Source of the DNA: Rhodococcus sp. NBC_00297
GTDB taxonomy: Bacteria > Actinomycetota > Actinomycetes > Mycobacteriales > Mycobacteriaceae
Reading direction: 5' to 3'
DNA length: 64,000 nucleotides
Assembly: GCF_036173065.1 (NCBI RefSeq)
Contig: NZ_CP108041.1
Location: 1,860,001 to 1,924,000 of the forward strand
The notes below the pieces were generated by a model that saw only the letters and a program-made list of their open reading frames with translations, searched no databases and was not told the origin of the DNA. Positions 29,048 through 42,306 of this stretch are shown in pieces. Each line of letters opens with the position of its first letter. Position 1 is the first letter of the stretch. The position numbers were made by a program, and so were the translations under genes.

Positions 29048-29401
29048 TCACGAAGAAAGTTCCCAGGCCCGCACGATCTCGGACGATATGCGGCCCCGCG
29101 CGCTGATCTCGAAACCTTGCGTGCGCGCCCATTCCCGTATTGCAGCACTGCGCGCCCGATCGGCCGCTCCGCGTGTCCGCGTGCCCCCGGACGAGCTCGC
29201 GGCCGACCCTCCCCCGGTCGTCCGCGTCGACACCCGCCGCGCGTGCTGGATCCACTGATCCATGACTTTCCGCAGCTCATCGGCGTTCGAGTTGGACAGA
29301 TCCAACTCGAACCACGTGCCGTCCAACCCGATCGACACCGTCTCGTCAGCCGGCACGTTGTCGACGTCGTCGACCAGCGTGACCGTCACCTTCTTGACCA
29401 T
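29048..29401 (-). CDS. lsr2: Nucleoid-associated protein Lsr2
   Basis: A 117-residue H-NS-like xenogeneic silencer. The N-terminal oligomerisation domain is MVKKVTVTLVDDVDNVPADETVSIGLDGTWFELDL. After a Ser/Thr/Gly/Arg linker comes the C-terminal DNA-binding domain AAIREWARTQGFEISARGRISSEIV with the minor-groove RGR motif. It bridges AT-rich DNA. ATG 29401 is taken as the start, giving the normal MxKKVTV beginning; the ATG at 29410 is almost inside the GGAGGGGGG ribosome site. The promoter -10 TATTAT (29454-29459) is near-consensus. Confidence 0.95.
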   Translation of the reverse strand: MVKKVTVTLVDDVDNVPADETVSIGLDGTWFELDLSNSNADELRKVMDQWIQHARRVSTRTTGGGSAASSSGGTRTRGAADRARSAAIREWARTQGFEISARGRISSEIVRAWELSS

Positions 29402-29453
29402 TCGACGCATTCCCCCCTCCGAACACAGCGACACTTTTCGCCGAGCAGGATCG

Positions 29454-29459
29454 ATAATA
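29454..29459 (-). promoter_or_regulatory. -10 element (TATTAT) of lsr2
   Basis: Near-consensus TATTAT lies 52 bp upstream of the lsr2 ATG. About 33 bp further up is an inverted repeat TGGAA-TG-TTCCA (29493-29504), close to where an activator or repressor would sit. Confidence 0.5.
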
Positions 29460-29512
29460 GCGCGCATTACCGAGGCCTTGCAGCGTACCGAGTGGAATGT
29501 TCCATTCGGGCG

Positions 29513-31045
29513 TCAGCCGCGGTCGGGACGCACCAATGGAAAGAGGATGGTCTCGCGAATACCCAGCCCTGTGAGCGCCATCAGAAGGCGGTCGATGCCC
29601 ATTCCCGTACCCGTTGTGGGCGGCATCGCGTACTCCATGGCGGTGAGGAAGTCCTCGTCGAGGACCATGGCCTCGTCGTCGCCGGCCGACGCCAGCCGGG
29701 CCTGATCGACGAAGCGCTCGCGCTGCACGACGGGATCGACGAGCTCCGAGTAGCCGGTGGCGAGCTCGAAGCCCCGCACGTAGAGGTCCCACTTCTCCAC
29801 CACACCGGGGATGCTGCGATGGGCCCGGACCAGAGGCGACGTCTCCACGGGGAAGTTGCGGACGAACGTCGGAGTGTGGAGCTGGTCCCCGCAGCTGTGC
29901 TCCCACAGCTCCTCGACCAGCTTGCCGTGGCCCCACCCCTTGTCCGTCGGCACGGCGAGACCCACCCGATCGGCCAGCGCACGCAGGTCGTCCGGGCTCG
30001 TCTCCGGTGTCACCTCGATACCGACGGCGGCCGACAACGACGGGTACATCTCGATGGTGGTCCACTCGCCCGCGAAGTCGTACGCGGAACCGTCCGCGAG
30101 GGTGACCTGGAGCGACCCGTACACGGCCTGGACGACTTCCTGCACGAGCTCGCGCGTCATCACTGCGGAGTCGTCGTACGTGCCGTAGGCCTCGTACGTC
30201 TCGAGCATCGCGAACTCCGGGGAGTGCGTGGAGTCGATGCCCTCGTTGCGGAAGTTGCGGTTGATCTCGAAGACCCGGTCGATGCCGCCCACGACCGCCC
30301 GCTTGAGAAACAGTTCGGGAGCGATGCGGAGGAACAGGTCGATGTCGAGCGCGTTCGAGTGCGTCGTGAACGGTCGGGCCGCGGCGCCGCCGTGCAGCGT
30401 CTGGAGCATCGGGGTCTCGATCTCCAGGAATCCGCGGCGCTCGAGCCCGTCACGCAGTGCGCGCAGCGCGGCGACGCGGCGGCGGGCGTTCTCCCGCGCC
30501 CCGGGACGCACGATGAGGTCGACGTACCGCTGGCGGACGCGGGACTCCTCGTTCATCTCCTTGTGGGCGACGGGCAGGGGCCGCAGCGACTTGGACGCCA
30601 TCTGCCACTCGTCCGCCATGACGCTCAGCTCGCCGCGTCGGGAGCTGATCACCTCGCCGTGCACGAAGATCATGTCGCCGAGATCGACGTCCGACTTCCA
30701 CAGCGCCAGCGCGTCCTCGCCGACACCGGCGAGGGAGATCATGGCCTGGAGCTGCGTGCCGTCCCCGTCCTGCAGCGTCGCGAAGCAGAGCTTGCCGGTG
30801 TTGCGCAGGAAGATGACGCGACCGGCCACCCCCACCTGCTCGCCGGTGTGCGTGTCCGGCTCGAGCGCGGGATGCGCAGCCCGGACCTCGGCCAGCGAGT
30901 GCGTCCTCGCGACCGACACCGGATACGCCTCGCGCCCAGACTCCAGCAGCCGGGCGCGCTTCTCGCGGCGGATGCGCACCTGTTCCGGGGTGTCGTCGGT
31001 GGGAACGGCGGCGGGGTCGGTGTCTGCTCGTGGTGTCTCGGTCAC
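29513..31045 (-). CDS. lysS: Lysine--tRNA ligase
   Basis: A 510-residue class IIb synthetase. The N-terminal OB anticodon-binding domain has [26 protein letters not shown]. Motif 1 is near [24 protein letters not shown], motif 2 is [20 protein letters not shown], motif 3 is [18 protein letters not shown] start at 31045 ([10 protein letters not shown]); the longer frame runs into the rhodanese gene. Gene order lysS-lsr2-clpC matches mycobacteria. A TATAGG/TAGGCT stretch 8-10 nt upstream of the GTG could give a leaderless or nearly leaderless transcript. Confidence 0.96.
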   Translation of the reverse strand: MTETPRADTDPAAVPTDDTPEQVRIRREKRARLLESGREAYPVSVARTHSLAEVRAAHPALEPDTHTGEQVGVAGRVIFLRNTGKLCFATLQDGDGTQLQAMISLAGVGEDALALWKSDVDLGDMIFVHGEVISSRRGELSVMADEWQMASKSLRPLPVAHKEMNEESRVRQRYVDLIVRPGARENARRRVAALRALRDGLERRGFLEIETPMLQTLHGGAAARPFTTHSNALDIDLFLRIAPELFLKRAVVGGIDRVFEINRNFRNEGIDSTHSPEFAMLETYEAYGTYDDSAVMTRELVQEVVQAVYGSLQVTLADGSAYDFAGEWTTIEMYPSLSAAVGIEVTPETSPDDLRALADRVGLAVPTDKGWGHGKLVEELWEHSCGDQLHTPTFVRNFPVETSPLVRAHRSIPGVVEKWDLYVRGFELATGYSELVDPVVQRERFVDQARLASAGDDEAMVLDEDFLTAMEYAMPPTTGTGMGIDRLLMALTGLGIRETILFPLVRPDRG

Positions 31046-31067
31046 GACTGCCCAGCCTATAGAGAGG

Positions 31068-31514
31068 TCAGTGCGCGACGAGAGTGCGCCCTTCGCGCAG
31101 GCAGTGCCGTGCGCTCCCCACGACGCCGGTGAGCCCGGCGTCGACGATGGCGCGGTACCCACCGATGACGTCGGACGCTCGCGTGAGCCCCAGTTCCTGC
31201 AGCGCCGCGGCGGCCAGCGAGGAGGTGTAGCCCTCGGAGCACAGCACGATCCACTCGACGTCGTGATCCACCGCGATGGCCAGGCGTGCGCTGCTCGTGG
31301 GGTCGCACCGCCACTCGAGGACGTTGCGCTCGACGGCCAGTGCCCCCGGCATGGTCCCCTCCAGCGCGCGCTGTGCCTGGGGGCGGATGTCGACGAGCAC
31401 CGCGCCGCGGGCGACGGCATCGGCCAGCTCGGAGACGTCCGTGCGGCGGTACGTGGACCGTGCGCGCTCGAGCATGTCGTCGATGCTCGATCGGGTGGTG
31501 GGTCGAGTCGTCAT
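31068..31514 (-). CDS. Rhodanese-like sulfurtransferase
   Basis: A 148-residue single rhodanese domain: [32 protein letters not shown], the active-site loop [15 protein letters not shown] with the persulfide Cys, and [20 protein letters not shown]. It transfers sulfane sulfur. The ATG overlaps the stop of the cysteine dioxygenase gene by one base (TGATG), so the two are translated together. The CDO-rhodanese pairing is common in bacteria and fits cysteine-derived sulfur oxidation or persulfide handling. Confidence 0.9.
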   Translation of the reverse strand: MTTRPTTRSSIDDMLERARSTYRRTDVSELADAVARGAVLVDIRPQAQRALEGTMPGALAVERNVLEWRCDPTSSARLAIAVDHDVEWIVLCSEGYTSSLAAAALQELGLTRASDVIGGYRAIVDAGLTGVVGSARHCLREGRTLVAH

Positions 31515-32050
31515 CACGCGTCTCCCTCGGGCAGGTCGGTCAGGACGGACCGGGTGCGGCGCAGAGCACCGCGCTCGCCGATCTCGTAGTAGGACATGGC
31601 CGTCAGCGGCGGCGAGTACGCATGCACGCTCAGTGTCGGACCGCTCACGGTCACCGGGTCCGATGTCGGGGCCGGTGCGTGGGTGACGTCGTGGACCCAC
31701 CCCAGCGGGAAGGACGCCTGATCACCCGCATCCAGGCGGCGGTGATGCAGACCCTCACCGTTCCAACGGTATTCGCTGAGCGAGCCGCTCAGGACGGTCA
31801 GCGCGCCGAGCGATCCGGCGTGGTCGTGCAGTTCGGTGGACTTGTCCGGCACCCAGCTGATGAGCCACAGGTCGACCAGATCGTCCGAATGTAGACGGGC
31901 ACACCACCGTTCACCTGCTGGAAACACTCCACCGGGCGGGAGGAGCGCATCATGGCGACCGTCGAGCACGTCCGCCGCACCTTGATCGGTGAGGCGCAGC
32001 AGATCGGCGGGACGCAGAGAGGTGGGGGCGACAGCAGAGAGCGAGAGCAC
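31514..32050 (-). CDS. Cysteine dioxygenase family protein
   Basis: A 178-residue cupin. The iron-binding motif is seen in VDLWLISWVPDKSTELHDHAGSLGALTVLSGSLSEYRW (HDHxGS) with the third His in LGWVHDVTHA. Cysteine dioxygenases add O2 to the cysteine thiol giving cysteine sulfinate; related thiol dioxygenases use 3-mercaptopropionate, so the substrate is not certain. GTG 32050 is chosen for its ribosome site (CTGGAGTCCTGTC). Coupled to the rhodanese downstream. A mini-ORF with two Cys codons lies 41 bp upstream. Confidence 0.85.
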   Translation of the reverse strand: MLSLSAVAPTSLRPADLLRLTDQGAADVLDGRHDALLPPGGVFPAGERWCARLHSDDLVDLWLISWVPDKSTELHDHAGSLGALTVLSGSLSEYRWNGEGLHHRRLDAGDQASFPLGWVHDVTHAPAPTSDPVTVSGPTLSVHAYSPPLTAMSYYEIGERGALRRTRSVLTDLPEGDA

Positions 32051-32091
32051 GACAGGACTCCAGGGAGGTGTGATGACAGTCAGGGCAGGCG

Positions 32092-32133
32092 TCAGCCCCG
32101 ACAACACTCCCGAGCACCCGTGCGATCAGTCAC
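32092..32133 (-). CDS. Candidate Cys-codon leader peptide upstream of cysteine dioxygenase
   Basis: GTG at 32133 opens a 13-codon frame ending in R-E-C-C-R-G then TGA. Two consecutive Cys codons close to the stop are the mark of the cysteine-responsive upstream ORFs reported in mycobacteria. CACACT (32140-32145) lies 6 nt before the GTG, at the spacing used by leaderless genes here, though it is a weak -10. The main ORF begins 41 nt after its stop. Short frames arise by chance, but Cys is rare in this proteome and the neighbour metabolises cysteine. Confidence 0.5.
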   Translation of the reverse strand: MTDRTGARECCRG

Positions 32134-32189
32134 CCCGAAAGTGTGGCACACCGTTCGGCAGCGCGCCACCTCGACCGTCGTGGCCTCGA

Positions 32190-32984
32190 TCAGCGGCGAC
32201 GGGCCTGATTGCGCTCGTAGACCAGCCGCAGTCCCGCCAACGTGAGGTCCGGCTCGATGCGATCGATCGACGAGGAGTCGTCCATGACGAGCGACGCCGT
32301 GTCGCCGGTGGCCACCACGACGACGTCGTCGCCGTCGAAGCCGGGCACCTCGCGGCACACCCGGTCGACGATGCCGTCGACGAGGCCGGCGAAGCCGAAA
32401 ATCGCACCCGACTGCATGGCCTCGACGGTGTTCTTGCCCAGAACACCTCGGGGCCGGACCAGTTCGACCTTGCGCAGCGCCGCCGAGCGGGACGCGAGCG
32501 CGTCCATGGAGATCTCGAGTCCGGGTGCGATCGATCCGCCCAGGAACTCCCCCTTCGCCGACACGACGTCGACACACGTGGACGTCCCGAAGTCGACGAT
32601 GATGCACGGGGCGTCGTACAGGTGGTGAGCCGCGAGGCTGTTGACGATGCGGTCGGCGCCCACCTCCTTCGGATTGTCCACCAGCAGAGGCACTCCCGTG
32701 CGTACACCGGGCTCGACGACCACGTGGGGAACGTGCGACCAGTACCGCCCCAGCATCGTCCTGATCTCGCGCAGCACCGACGGGACCGTCGACAGCGCCG
32801 CGACACCCGTGATGGTCTCCACGTCGGGACCGAGGAGACCGCGGAACGTCAACGCGAGCTCGTCCGCCGTCATCGACGCGTCCGTCCGCATCCGGCGTTG
32901 CCGCGTCAGCCGCGCGTGGTCACCGGTGCCGGTGAACACGCCCAACACGATGTTGGTGTTGCGGACGTCGACGGTGAGCAGCAT
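32190..32984 (-). CDS. coaX: Type III pantothenate kinase
   Basis: A 264-residue ASKHA kinase starting [17 protein letters not shown] (phosphate 1 motif). It has [33 protein letters not shown] and [29 protein letters not shown]. It phosphorylates pantothenate in the first step of CoA synthesis and is insensitive to CoA feedback. The ATG overlaps the panD stop by one base; panC-panD-coaX is an operon for pantothenate and its phosphorylation. The C-terminal 30 residues end in RNQARRR. Confidence 0.94.
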   Translation of the reverse strand: MLLTVDVRNTNIVLGVFTGTGDHARLTRQRRMRTDASMTADELALTFRGLLGPDVETITGVAALSTVPSVLREIRTMLGRYWSHVPHVVVEPGVRTGVPLLVDNPKEVGADRIVNSLAAHHLYDAPCIIVDFGTSTCVDVVSAKGEFLGGSIAPGLEISMDALASRSAALRKVELVRPRGVLGKNTVEAMQSGAIFGFAGLVDGIVDRVCREVPGFDGDDVVVVATGDTASLVMDDSSSIDRIEPDLTLAGLRLVYERNQARRR

Positions 32985-33424
32985 CAGACCGAGACCGTGT
33001 CACGCGTGTCCGCGGTGAGTGTGCGCGGCGAGATCAGTCCGGAGCCGGCCGGGCTGTCCGCCGGATCGGTGCCCACCTGGACGGGGCGGTTGTCGGCGTC
33101 GACGAACACCACGTTCGGCGCGTACTCGGCGACCTCGGCCGGATCGAGGATGCCGTAGGCGATGATGATCACCAGATCACCCGGATGCACGAGATGCGCT
33201 GCGGCGCCGTTGATCCCGACCACTCCCGAACCACGCTGCCCCGCGATGACGTAGGTCTCGAGCCGAGCACCGTTGTCGATGTCCACGATGGTCACCTGCT
33301 CACCCTCGAGCAGCGCGGCGGCGTCGAGCAGGTCCTGATCGATGGTCACCGACCCCACGTAGTGCAGATCGGCGTGGGTCACGGTGGCGCGGTGGATCTT
33401 CGAGGTCATCATCGTGCGGAGCAT
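32984..33424 (-). CDS. panD: Aspartate 1-decarboxylase proenzyme
   Basis: A 146-residue pyruvoyl enzyme making beta-alanine. The self-cleavage site is Gly24-Ser25 in [17 protein letters not shown]; the catalytic region includes [27 protein letters not shown] precedes the ATG. Followed with a one-base overlap by coaX and preceded by panC across a 59-bp gap. The C-terminal tail ([19 protein letters not shown]) is low-complexity, as in mycobacterial PanD, where it is a site of pyrazinoic-acid resistance changes and ClpC1-dependent turnover. Confidence 0.95.
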   Translation of the reverse strand: MLRTMMTSKIHRATVTHADLHYVGSVTIDQDLLDAAALLEGEQVTIVDIDNGARLETYVIAGQRGSGVVGINGAAAHLVHPGDLVIIIAYGILDPAEVAEYAPNVVFVDADNRPVQVGTDPADSPAGSGLISPRTLTADTRDTVSV

Positions 33425-33483
33425 GGTGGGTCCTTACCTGTCTGGAGCCGGGCGGAGTTGCGGGCAGGCCGGTCGAAGTGGAG

Positions 33484-34413
33484 TCAGGAGTGGCCGAGAT
33501 GGCGTTGTCCAGCTGCGGATTCCGGATCGCGACCCTGGAATCCGGTACCGAGAGCGACGCCCACGTTGTCGAGCAGGCGCGTGGTGCCCACGCGGGCGGC
33601 GACCAGCAACCGGCCGTCTCCCTCCTCGGGTGCGTCACGGAGATCGGCTCCGCGTATCTCGAGGTAGTCGACGTCCACCTCCGGCACCGTGTCGAGCACC
33701 GACTGTGCCGCCGCCAGAACGGCATCCGAACCACCCTCGGCAGCATGGGTGCCGGCGATCAGCGCTGCCGACAGGGCCACCGCGAGGGACCGCTGGTGCT
33801 CGTCGAGGTACCGGTTGCGCGAGGACAGGGCGAGACCGTCGGACTCGCGGACGATGGGGACGCCGCGGATCTCGACGTCGATGTTCAGGTCGCGCACCAT
33901 CTGGTCGATGAGGACCAGCTGCTGGTAGTCCTTCTCCCCGAAGTAGGCCGTGGTGGGTGCGACGATGCCGAGCAGCTTCGCGACCACCGTCAGCATCCCG
34001 GCGAAATGGCCGGGCCGCGAGGCGCCTTCGAGTTCGGCACCGAGCGGACCGGGGTGCACCGTCGTCCGCGGACCGTGCGGGTACATGTCCTGCACACTCG
34101 GGACGAAGGCCAGTTCCACCCCGGCTGCGCGCAGCACGTCCAGGTCGGCGTCGAGGGTGCGCGGGTACGCGTCGAGATCCTCCCCCGCCCCGAACTGCAG
34201 CGGGTTGACGAAGATCGACACCACGACGACAGCGCCGCTCCGCTTCGCCATCTCCACGAGCTGGACGTGACCGGCGTGCAACGCACCCATGGTGGGCACG
34301 AGCGCGACTCGGCGTCCCGCCGAGCGCAGGGCACGGGTGACCGACCGGACGACATCGGGTGCGTGATGCACCGTCAGTTCACCCGGTGTGTACGCGCCGT
34401 CGAGTGCACTCAC
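33484..34413 (-). CDS. panC: Pantoate--beta-alanine ligase
   Basis: A 309-residue enzyme joining pantoate and beta-alanine with ATP. Motifs: [22 protein letters not shown] (HIGH-like), [56 protein letters not shown], and [15 protein letters not shown] (KMSKS-like). GTG start at 34413, 10 bp after the upstream DUF2520 gene. Operon partners panD and coaX follow. The last 25 residues ([16 protein letters not shown]) are beyond the conserved core. Confidence 0.95.
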   Translation of the reverse strand: MSALDGAYTPGELTVHHAPDVVRSVTRALRSAGRRVALVPTMGALHAGHVQLVEMAKRSGAVVVVSIFVNPLQFGAGEDLDAYPRTLDADLDVLRAAGVELAFVPSVQDMYPHGPRTTVHPGPLGAELEGASRPGHFAGMLTVVAKLLGIVAPTTAYFGEKDYQQLVLIDQMVRDLNIDVEIRGVPIVRESDGLALSSRNRYLDEHQRSLAVALSAALIAGTHAAEGGSDAVLAAAQSVLDTVPEVDVDYLEIRGADLRDAPEEGDGRLLVAARVGTTRLLDNVGVALGTGFQGRDPESAAGQRHLGHS

Positions 34414-34423
34414 GGCTGCCTCC

Positions 34424-35350
34424 TCATTCGTTGTCCCGCAGGACGTTCATCACGGTGTCGTCCGCGCCGGTCCGCTCGGCCGTACGCAGTGACATCGCGC
34501 GATAGCCCGCGGCGATCCGCGGGTCGAGATCGGTCAACGCGTCGAGATGCCTGGACACCGTCGCCCCGTCGCCGCGCGCCACCGGACCGGTCAACGCGCC
34601 CTGTCCGCTGCGCAGCACGTTGTCCAACGCCGCCGACAGCAGTGGCGCCAGAACCCGCTCCGCCACACCACCGGGACGCTGTTCCACCGGCTGCTGGCCG
34701 GGAAGTTCCTCGTGGGCCAACGCGTCCCGCAGCGCGTCGAGGGCGTCGACGACCAGAGTGACCAGGTGGTTCGACCCGTGGGCGAGCGCGGCGTGGTACA
34801 GCGTGCGCGCCTCCTCGGGCACACCCACGGGCTCGCCGCCGATCTCGAGCACCAGTCCCTGCGCGATCGCGAGGCCGATCTCGTCGGCCGCCGTGATGCC
34901 GAAGCACGCGGTCGCCAGACGGTCGGTGTCCTCGGGTTTGCCGCTGAAGGTCATCGCGGGGTGCACGGCCATCGTCACCACTCCTCGGCCCGCCAGCGGC
35001 GCGAGGATGCCGACACCGTTGGCGCCGGACGTGTGCAGCACGAGAGTTCCGGGCGACACCGCATCGGTGCGCGCCAACCCGCGGACCAGCGCGTCCAGTT
35101 CCTGATCCGGCACCGCGAGGATCAGCAGTTCACTGCGCCGAGCCACATCCGTGGCCGGCATGATCTCCGCGTCGGGGAGGCGGGTCTCGGCGCGGCGCCG
35201 GGACGCGTCGGAGACGGCGGCGCAGCCGAACACGACGTGGCCGACGCGTTCGAGCGCCTCACCCAGCGCGGTACCGACCCGGCCTGCGGACACGACACCG
35301 ACGGACAGGCGCGCCGGGGCGGGGTCGGACGTGACTCGATCGGGGGACAA
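34424..35350 (-). CDS. Rossmann-like/DUF2520 domain protein
   Basis: A 308-residue protein with an NADP-type Rossmann fold ([28 protein letters not shown]) followed by a helical DUF2520 domain ([22 protein letters not shown], then [24 protein letters not shown]). It resembles ketopantoate-reductase or proline-biosynthesis dehydrogenase folds. Its place directly before panC (Rv3603c position) has led to suggestions of a pantoate role, but no reaction is proven. TTG start at 35350, supported by GAGAGGA just upstream; no ATG or GTG fits better. Confidence 0.8.
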   Translation of the reverse strand: MSPDRVTSDPAPARLSVGVVSAGRVGTALGEALERVGHVVFGCAAVSDASRRRAETRLPDAEIMPATDVARRSELLILAVPDQELDALVRGLARTDAVSPGTLVLHTSGANGVGILAPLAGRGVVTMAVHPAMTFSGKPEDTDRLATACFGITAADEIGLAIAQGLVLEIGGEPVGVPEEARTLYHAALAHGSNHLVTLVVDALDALRDALAHEELPGQQPVEQRPGGVAERVLAPLLSAALDNVLRSGQGALTGPVARGDGATVSRHLDALTDLDPRIAAGYRAMSLRTAERTGADDTVMNVLRDNE

Positions 35351-35506
35351 GAAGGGTCCTCTCGGGGATACAGTTCCAGTCCCGCTCGGCGGGTACCGGA
35401 CTCATCGACGCCCACACTAGTGTCCGGCGTCGACCGACCGCCATGCGACGCCGGTCACACCCGCGGCGCAGATCTCACTCGACGAAGCTCTCACTCGGCG
35501 CGGTGT

Positions 35507-36628
35507 CTACTCGGCACGGCGGCGCCGGCGACCCGATCCTGTCGACGCGTCCGCGGTGCCCATCCCCGCGAGGATGTCCGCGACGGAGCGCCCACTCGAA
35601 TGTGCTCCCGATCCTGCGTCGACCGGTGCGTCGGACTCGTCGTCCGGATCCGCAGCGCGTCGTCGACCGCCCGACTGCACGGGTGCGACGGGCGCGGGTT
35701 CCGGAAGCTCGGGCTCTTCCGGCTCGGGTTCGGGCTCGACGTCCAGGGTCGGCAGCGGATCGGGTTCGGGCTGCGGCTCGGGTTCGGGGAGCGGCTCGGG
35801 CTCCGGCAGGGGTTCGGGCTCGGGTTCGGGTTCCGGCAGCGGTTCCGGCTCGGGCTCGGGTTCCGGCTCGGGAAGGGGTTCCGGCTCGGGGGCGACGGGA
35901 ATGCTGTCGGCGCGGTGACTCGACGGGTTCCATTCGGGGGTGCGCGGCGACGGCGGTGCGGGTGCCGGATGGAAGGTGCCGTCGTGATCGAACTCGCCGC
36001 CGATGACCGACGTCTCCGCCGTGACCGGGTCGTCGAAGGGAGTGGCGAAGCCGGGCCGGGAGTAGGTCGGATCGGGGGCGAAGCTCGGCGGGCGGGTGCG
36101 CGATCCGGGAACGTACAGACCGGACGGCGCCGGCTCGTAGCCGCTGTAGGAGCGCTCGGCCAGCTCCCGCATCCGCATCGCCTCGCCGGCGATGGCAGCG
36201 CGGTCGTCCGGCAACTCGCCGTCGAACAGCATCTCGAGGCTGCGGCGCAGCGACGCGAGTTCGGCTCGGAGAGCACGCATCTCGTCTCCGTCGGCACCGA
36301 TCTCGGCGCGCACCCGCGACTCGACGCCGAGCTCGTACTCGCGGCGCGCGGCAATCTCCCGCTCCAGCTGGAGCTCGTAGACGGTCTGCAGATCGCGCGC
36401 CTTCATCTGATCCACCGCGGCGTCGCGGCGGTATTTCGTCATCGCGAACGCGCCGAGAACGGCGGCCCACAGCGCTGCCACGATGCCCACGCGCAGCAGC
36501 GGAACGCTGTCGCTGAGGATCATCAGAACGCTGGCCACCACGCCCAGCAGAACCAGACCGGCGAGAGCCGTGTGGTTGCCGCCGCGTTTCGTGCGACGGT
36601 TCGCCTTGCTCCTGCCGGTGTCCGTCAT
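35507..36628 (-). CDS. DUF6779-type membrane protein with long Pro-Glu repeat
   Basis: A 373-residue protein. Two transmembrane helices near the N-terminus ([39 protein letters not shown]) precede a coiled coil of about 75 residues ([25 protein letters not shown]). Then comes a Pro-rich region and about 90 residues made almost only of Pro, Glu and Leu ([11 protein letters not shown]). The tail ends with [13 protein letters not shown] and five arginines. The position matches Rv3604c. The conserved basic tail suggests a docking peptide; the role is unknown. Confidence 0.75.
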   Translation of the reverse strand: MTDTGRSKANRRTKRGGNHTALAGLVLLGVVASVLMILSDSVPLLRVGIVAALWAAVLGAFAMTKYRRDAAVDQMKARDLQTVYELQLEREIAARREYELGVESRVRAEIGADGDEMRALRAELASLRRSLEMLFDGELPDDRAAIAGEAMRMRELAERSYSGYEPAPSGLYVPGSRTRPPSFAPDPTYSRPGFATPFDDPVTAETSVIGGEFDHDGTFHPAPAPPSPRTPEWNPSSHRADSIPVAPEPEPLPEPEPEPEPEPLPEPEPEPEPLPEPEPLPEPEPQPEPDPLPTLDVEPEPEPEEPELPEPAPVAPVQSGGRRRAADPDDESDAPVDAGSGAHSSGRSVADILAGMGTADASTGSGRRRRRAE

Positions 36629-36707
36629 GAATCCCAGGGTAACGGCTCGGGCGGCTGTCGCACTTCACCATGCACGGACGGGGTGTCCGAGGACGGCCGC
36701 GATCGGG

Positions 36708-37175
36708 TCAGTGGGCGGGCTCGTCGGCTCCGTCGTCCGGTGTCCGGCAGCAGTGCTCGAGCCACAGGGCAGCGGCCACGGCGACGATCCCGGCGACGAG
36801 GCCGATCAGCGCTCCCGGCGTGTCCTCCGACGCCGCGCGCACCGAGGACCGCAGGGGCAGCAGATGGATCAGCAGACCGGCCCACACTCCCGCCGCCGCT
36901 GCACCGACGAGGGCCGCGGCCTTCGCCAGTGCGACGGCGCGGGCGACCGTGATCGGATGCAGCTGGCCGGGCCCGGGGCCGATCCTGCGGGTGCGCAATC
37001 GGGACCGCACCAGCAGACCCACGACCACGAGGACGACCGCCACCGGATACAGCGACGCTCCGGCGAACGTCGAGATCGGCGGAACAGACCCGTAGAACGA
37101 GGACGCGAGGATCCAGGTGGCCACCACGGCGAACGCCGCGAGCGCGACGAGGTCGCGCACGCGCGTCGGGCTCAC
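36708..37175 (-). CDS. DUF3180 family membrane protein
   Basis: A 155-residue protein with four transmembrane helices (LVALAAFAVVATWILASSF, ASLYPVAVVLVVVGLLVRSR, LAKAAALVGAAAAGVWAGLLIHLL, LIGLVAGIVAVAAALWLEHCC) and the conserved PPISTFAGAS loop and GPGPGQLHPITVARAVALAKA. It is always found after folK in mycolic-acid bacteria (Rv3605c position), but its function is unknown. GTG start overlaps the folK stop by 4 bp. Confidence 0.85.
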   Translation of the reverse strand: MSPTRVRDLVALAAFAVVATWILASSFYGSVPPISTFAGASLYPVAVVLVVVGLLVRSRLRTRRIGPGPGQLHPITVARAVALAKAAALVGAAAAGVWAGLLIHLLPLRSSVRAASEDTPGALIGLVAGIVAVAAALWLEHCCRTPDDGADEPAH

Positions 37176-37699
37176 GTGGAGTCACCGCCGGCCCGCCCGC
37201 AGCGCACCGGGTCCCACAACCGTGTCTCGGTGCGACGCACACCGGCACGTTCGGACTCCGGCAGCTCGGCCAGCAGGTCGCGCACCGATCGGCCACGCAG
37301 CACGGCGTCGGGATCGGCGTCCAGCCACGGTGCGAGGACGAAGGCGCGCTCGTGCGCCAGTGGGTGCGGAAGAATCAGCTCGGGGTCGTCGCTGACGACG
37401 TCGTCGCACACGACGACGTCCACGTCGACGGTCCGCGGTCCCCAGCGCTGCACCCGCTCGCGGTGAGCGGCCGTCTCCAACTGCTGTCCCCGTCGCAACC
37501 AGCCCCGGCAGTCGGTGTTCTCGTCGTCCACGATCACGACGGCGTTGAGGAAGTCCTGCTGGTCGATGCCGCCCCACGGGGCGGTGGCGAACACGGTCGA
37601 CACTGCGACGACGGCGTCACCGAGACCCTCGACCACGGCCCGCAACTGCTGTTCGCTGTCCCCGATGTTGCTCCCGATCGAGAGCACCGCGCGGGTCAC
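37172..37699 (-). CDS. folK: 2-amino-4-hydroxy-6-hydroxymethyldihydropteridine diphosphokinase
   Basis: A 175-residue HPPK. Motifs: [38 protein letters not shown], and [14 protein letters not shown] with the Mg-binding aspartates, then [23 protein letters not shown]. It activates the pterin for FolP. GTG start overlaps folB by 4 bp. Part of a tightly packed folE-folP-folB-folK operon. Confidence 0.95.
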   Translation of the reverse strand: MTRAVLSIGSNIGDSEQQLRAVVEGLGDAVVAVSTVFATAPWGGIDQQDFLNAVVIVDDENTDCRGWLRRGQQLETAAHRERVQRWGPRTVDVDVVVCDDVVSDDPELILPHPLAHERAFVLAPWLDADPDAVLRGRSVRDLLAELPESERAGVRRTETRLWDPVRCGRAGGDST

Positions 37700-38061
37700 G
37701 CAGACCTCGATCGGCTCACCACGACGGCCACGTCCGTGAAGGTCAGGGGGATCGGAGCCGACGGCTTGTGCAGGGTGACCTCGACGCGTTCCACGCGCGG
37801 ATCCGTCAGGACACCGTCGGCGATCTCGCTCGCGACCGTCTCGATGAGATCGCGACTCGGCCCCGCGACGACCGCGGCGGCGGCCTCGGCCAACTCGCCG
37901 TAGTGCGCCGTCTTCGTCAGGTCGTCCGATGCCGCGGCCGGGGCGAGATCCATGTGGACGACGAGGTCGACGAGGAAGTCCTGCCCGTCGCGCTTCTCGT
38001 GGTCGAAGACACCGTGATTGCCGCGCACGGTCAATCCGCGCAGCTCGATGCGATCGGTCAT
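37696..38061 (-). CDS. folB: Dihydroneopterin aldolase
   Basis: A 121-residue T-fold enzyme: [35 protein letters not shown], with the catalytic-type Glu/Lys region [17 protein letters not shown]. It splits dihydroneopterin to hydroxymethyldihydropterin and glycolaldehyde. It overlaps folP upstream and folK downstream by 4 bp each. Confidence 0.94.
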   Translation of the reverse strand: MTDRIELRGLTVRGNHGVFDHEKRDGQDFLVDLVVHMDLAPAAASDDLTKTAHYGELAEAAAAVVAGPSRDLIETVASEIADGVLTDPRVERVEVTLHKPSAPIPLTFTDVAVVVSRSRSA

Positions 38062-38921
38062 GTCGTGCCTTTCGGTTCGGTCGGGCCGTGCCACTGCCGG
38101 TGCACGGCGAGAGCGTCGAGAGTGCCGACGGCGTCGTGGACGCGCACCCCCCAGGCGCCCGCCACGGCGGACAGCACCGAGATCGCGGCCGTCGCAGCGT
38201 CGCGGCCGTGCGGAGGGCGAGGCTGCCCGTCGCGGGCGAGCAGAGTGCCGAGGAATCGTTTGCGGGACGCACCCACCAGCACGGGAATGCCCGTGTCGAC
38301 GAGACGATCGAGTCGGCGGAGCAACGCCCAGTTGTGCTCCGCGTTCTTGGCGAAGCCGAGCCCCGGATCGAGGACGATGCGGGAACTGTCCACCCCGGCG
38401 GCGACGGCCGCGTCGACCTGACGGAGCAGTCCGCTGCGCACGTCCTCGACGATGTCGCCGTAGTCGTGCTCCTCGGCGGCACCGGGTCGGTGGGTCCAGT
38501 CGACGGTGGAACGCCAGTGCATGAGCACCCAGGCGACACCGGCATCGGCGACGACACCCGCCATGTCGGGATCGGCGCGGCCACCGGAGACGTCGTTGAC
38601 GATGGACACGCCCGCACCGATCGCCGCGGTCGCCACGGATGCCCGCATCGTGTCGACGCTGACGCACACGCCGTGAGAGACCAACTCGGCGATCACCGGT
38701 GCGACGCGCTCCGCCTCGACGGACGGGTCGACGCGGTCGGCTCCCGGACGTGTCGACTCGCCCCCCACATCGACGATGTCGACACCCGCGGCGTGCAGTT
38801 CGAGGCCGTGACGCACCGCGGCGTCGACGTCGAGGTAGCGGCCGCCGTCCGAGAACGAGTCGGCCGTGACGTTGACGACGCCCATCACCACGGGCCCGTC
38901 CGCGTGCGGAAGCGTGAACAC
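38058..38921 (-). CDS. folP: Dihydropteroate synthase
   Basis: A 287-residue TIM-barrel target of sulfonamides. Motifs: [90 protein letters not shown]. It condenses the activated pterin with p-aminobenzoate. GTG start at 38921, 9 bp after the folE stop. Confidence 0.95.
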   Translation of the reverse strand: MFTLPHADGPVVMGVVNVTADSFSDGGRYLDVDAAVRHGLELHAAGVDIVDVGGESTRPGADRVDPSVEAERVAPVIAELVSHGVCVSVDTMRASVATAAIGAGVSIVNDVSGGRADPDMAGVVADAGVAWVLMHWRSTVDWTHRPGAAEEHDYGDIVEDVRSGLLRQVDAAVAAGVDSSRIVLDPGLGFAKNAEHNWALLRRLDRLVDTGIPVLVGASRKRFLGTLLARDGQPRPPHGRDAATAAISVLSAVAGAWGVRVHDAVGTLDALAVHRQWHGPTEPKGTT

Positions 38922-38930
38922 GAGCGGCGC

Positions 38931-39557
38931 CTATTTGCGAAGAATGAGATCCAGCGCCTCGGACCGGGACACCGCGCTGGACTGGAACACACCGCGCACG
39001 GCGGACGTGGTGGTGCTGGCGCCCGGCTTACGGATTCCCCGCATCGCCATGCAGAGGTGCTCGGCCTCCATCACCACGATGACTCCGCGCGGTTCGAGCT
39101 TGCGCATCATCGCGTCGGCGACCTGCGAGGTGAGACGCTCCTGCACCTGCGGCCGCTTCGCGTACAGGTCGACGACCCGCGCCAGCTTCGACAGGCCCGT
39201 CACCCGGCCCGACTTGCCCGGGATGTAGCCGACGTGCGCGACGCCGTGAAAGGACACCAGGTGGTGCTCGCACGTCGAGTACATCGGGATGTCCCGCACG
39301 AGGACGAGCTCGCGGTGCGCCTCGTCGAACGTCGTTCCCAGCACCTCGTCAGGATCGACGAACAGTCCGCCGAACATCTCCCTGTATGCACGCGCCACTC
39401 GAGCGGGCGTGTCCTTCAGCCCCTCGCGCTCGGGGTCCTCACCCACCGCGAGCAGCAGCTCGCGAACGGCCGCCTCGGCGCGCTCCTGATCGAACGTTCG
39501 ACCGGACACCACGGACACGGGCTCGTCGATCGACTGATCGGCTTGGTTGACGGACAC
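38931..39557 (-). CDS. folE: GTP cyclohydrolase I
   Basis: A 208-residue FolE1. Zinc and catalytic residues lie in [22 protein letters not shown] and [40 protein letters not shown] is the family signature. It opens folate synthesis from GTP. GTG start at 39557 has a modest AAGGGACC site. It follows ftsH by about 100 bp and heads the fol operon. Confidence 0.96.
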   Translation of the reverse strand: MSVNQADQSIDEPVSVVSGRTFDQERAEAAVRELLLAVGEDPEREGLKDTPARVARAYREMFGGLFVDPDEVLGTTFDEAHRELVLVRDIPMYSTCEHHLVSFHGVAHVGYIPGKSGRVTGLSKLARVVDLYAKRPQVQERLTSQVADAMMRKLEPRGVIVVMEAEHLCMAMRGIRKPGASTTTSAVRGVFQSSAVSRSEALDLILRK

Positions 39558-39660
39558 GGGAGGTCCCTTCGCTGACGGACGCGCTGCCGATGGATCAGAG
39601 CAGCCGGAGTGATGTGCGGGCGGGTGCGGCCGCACGGACGAGAGGGTCGGACGAGCGACT

Positions 39661-42306
<2,646 letters not shown>

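Noticed and set aside
31068..32189. A SAM riboswitch before the cysteine dioxygenase operon
   Set aside because: None of the SAM-IV or SAM-II conserved blocks seen at 52.4 kb are present; only the Cys-Cys mini-ORF was found.
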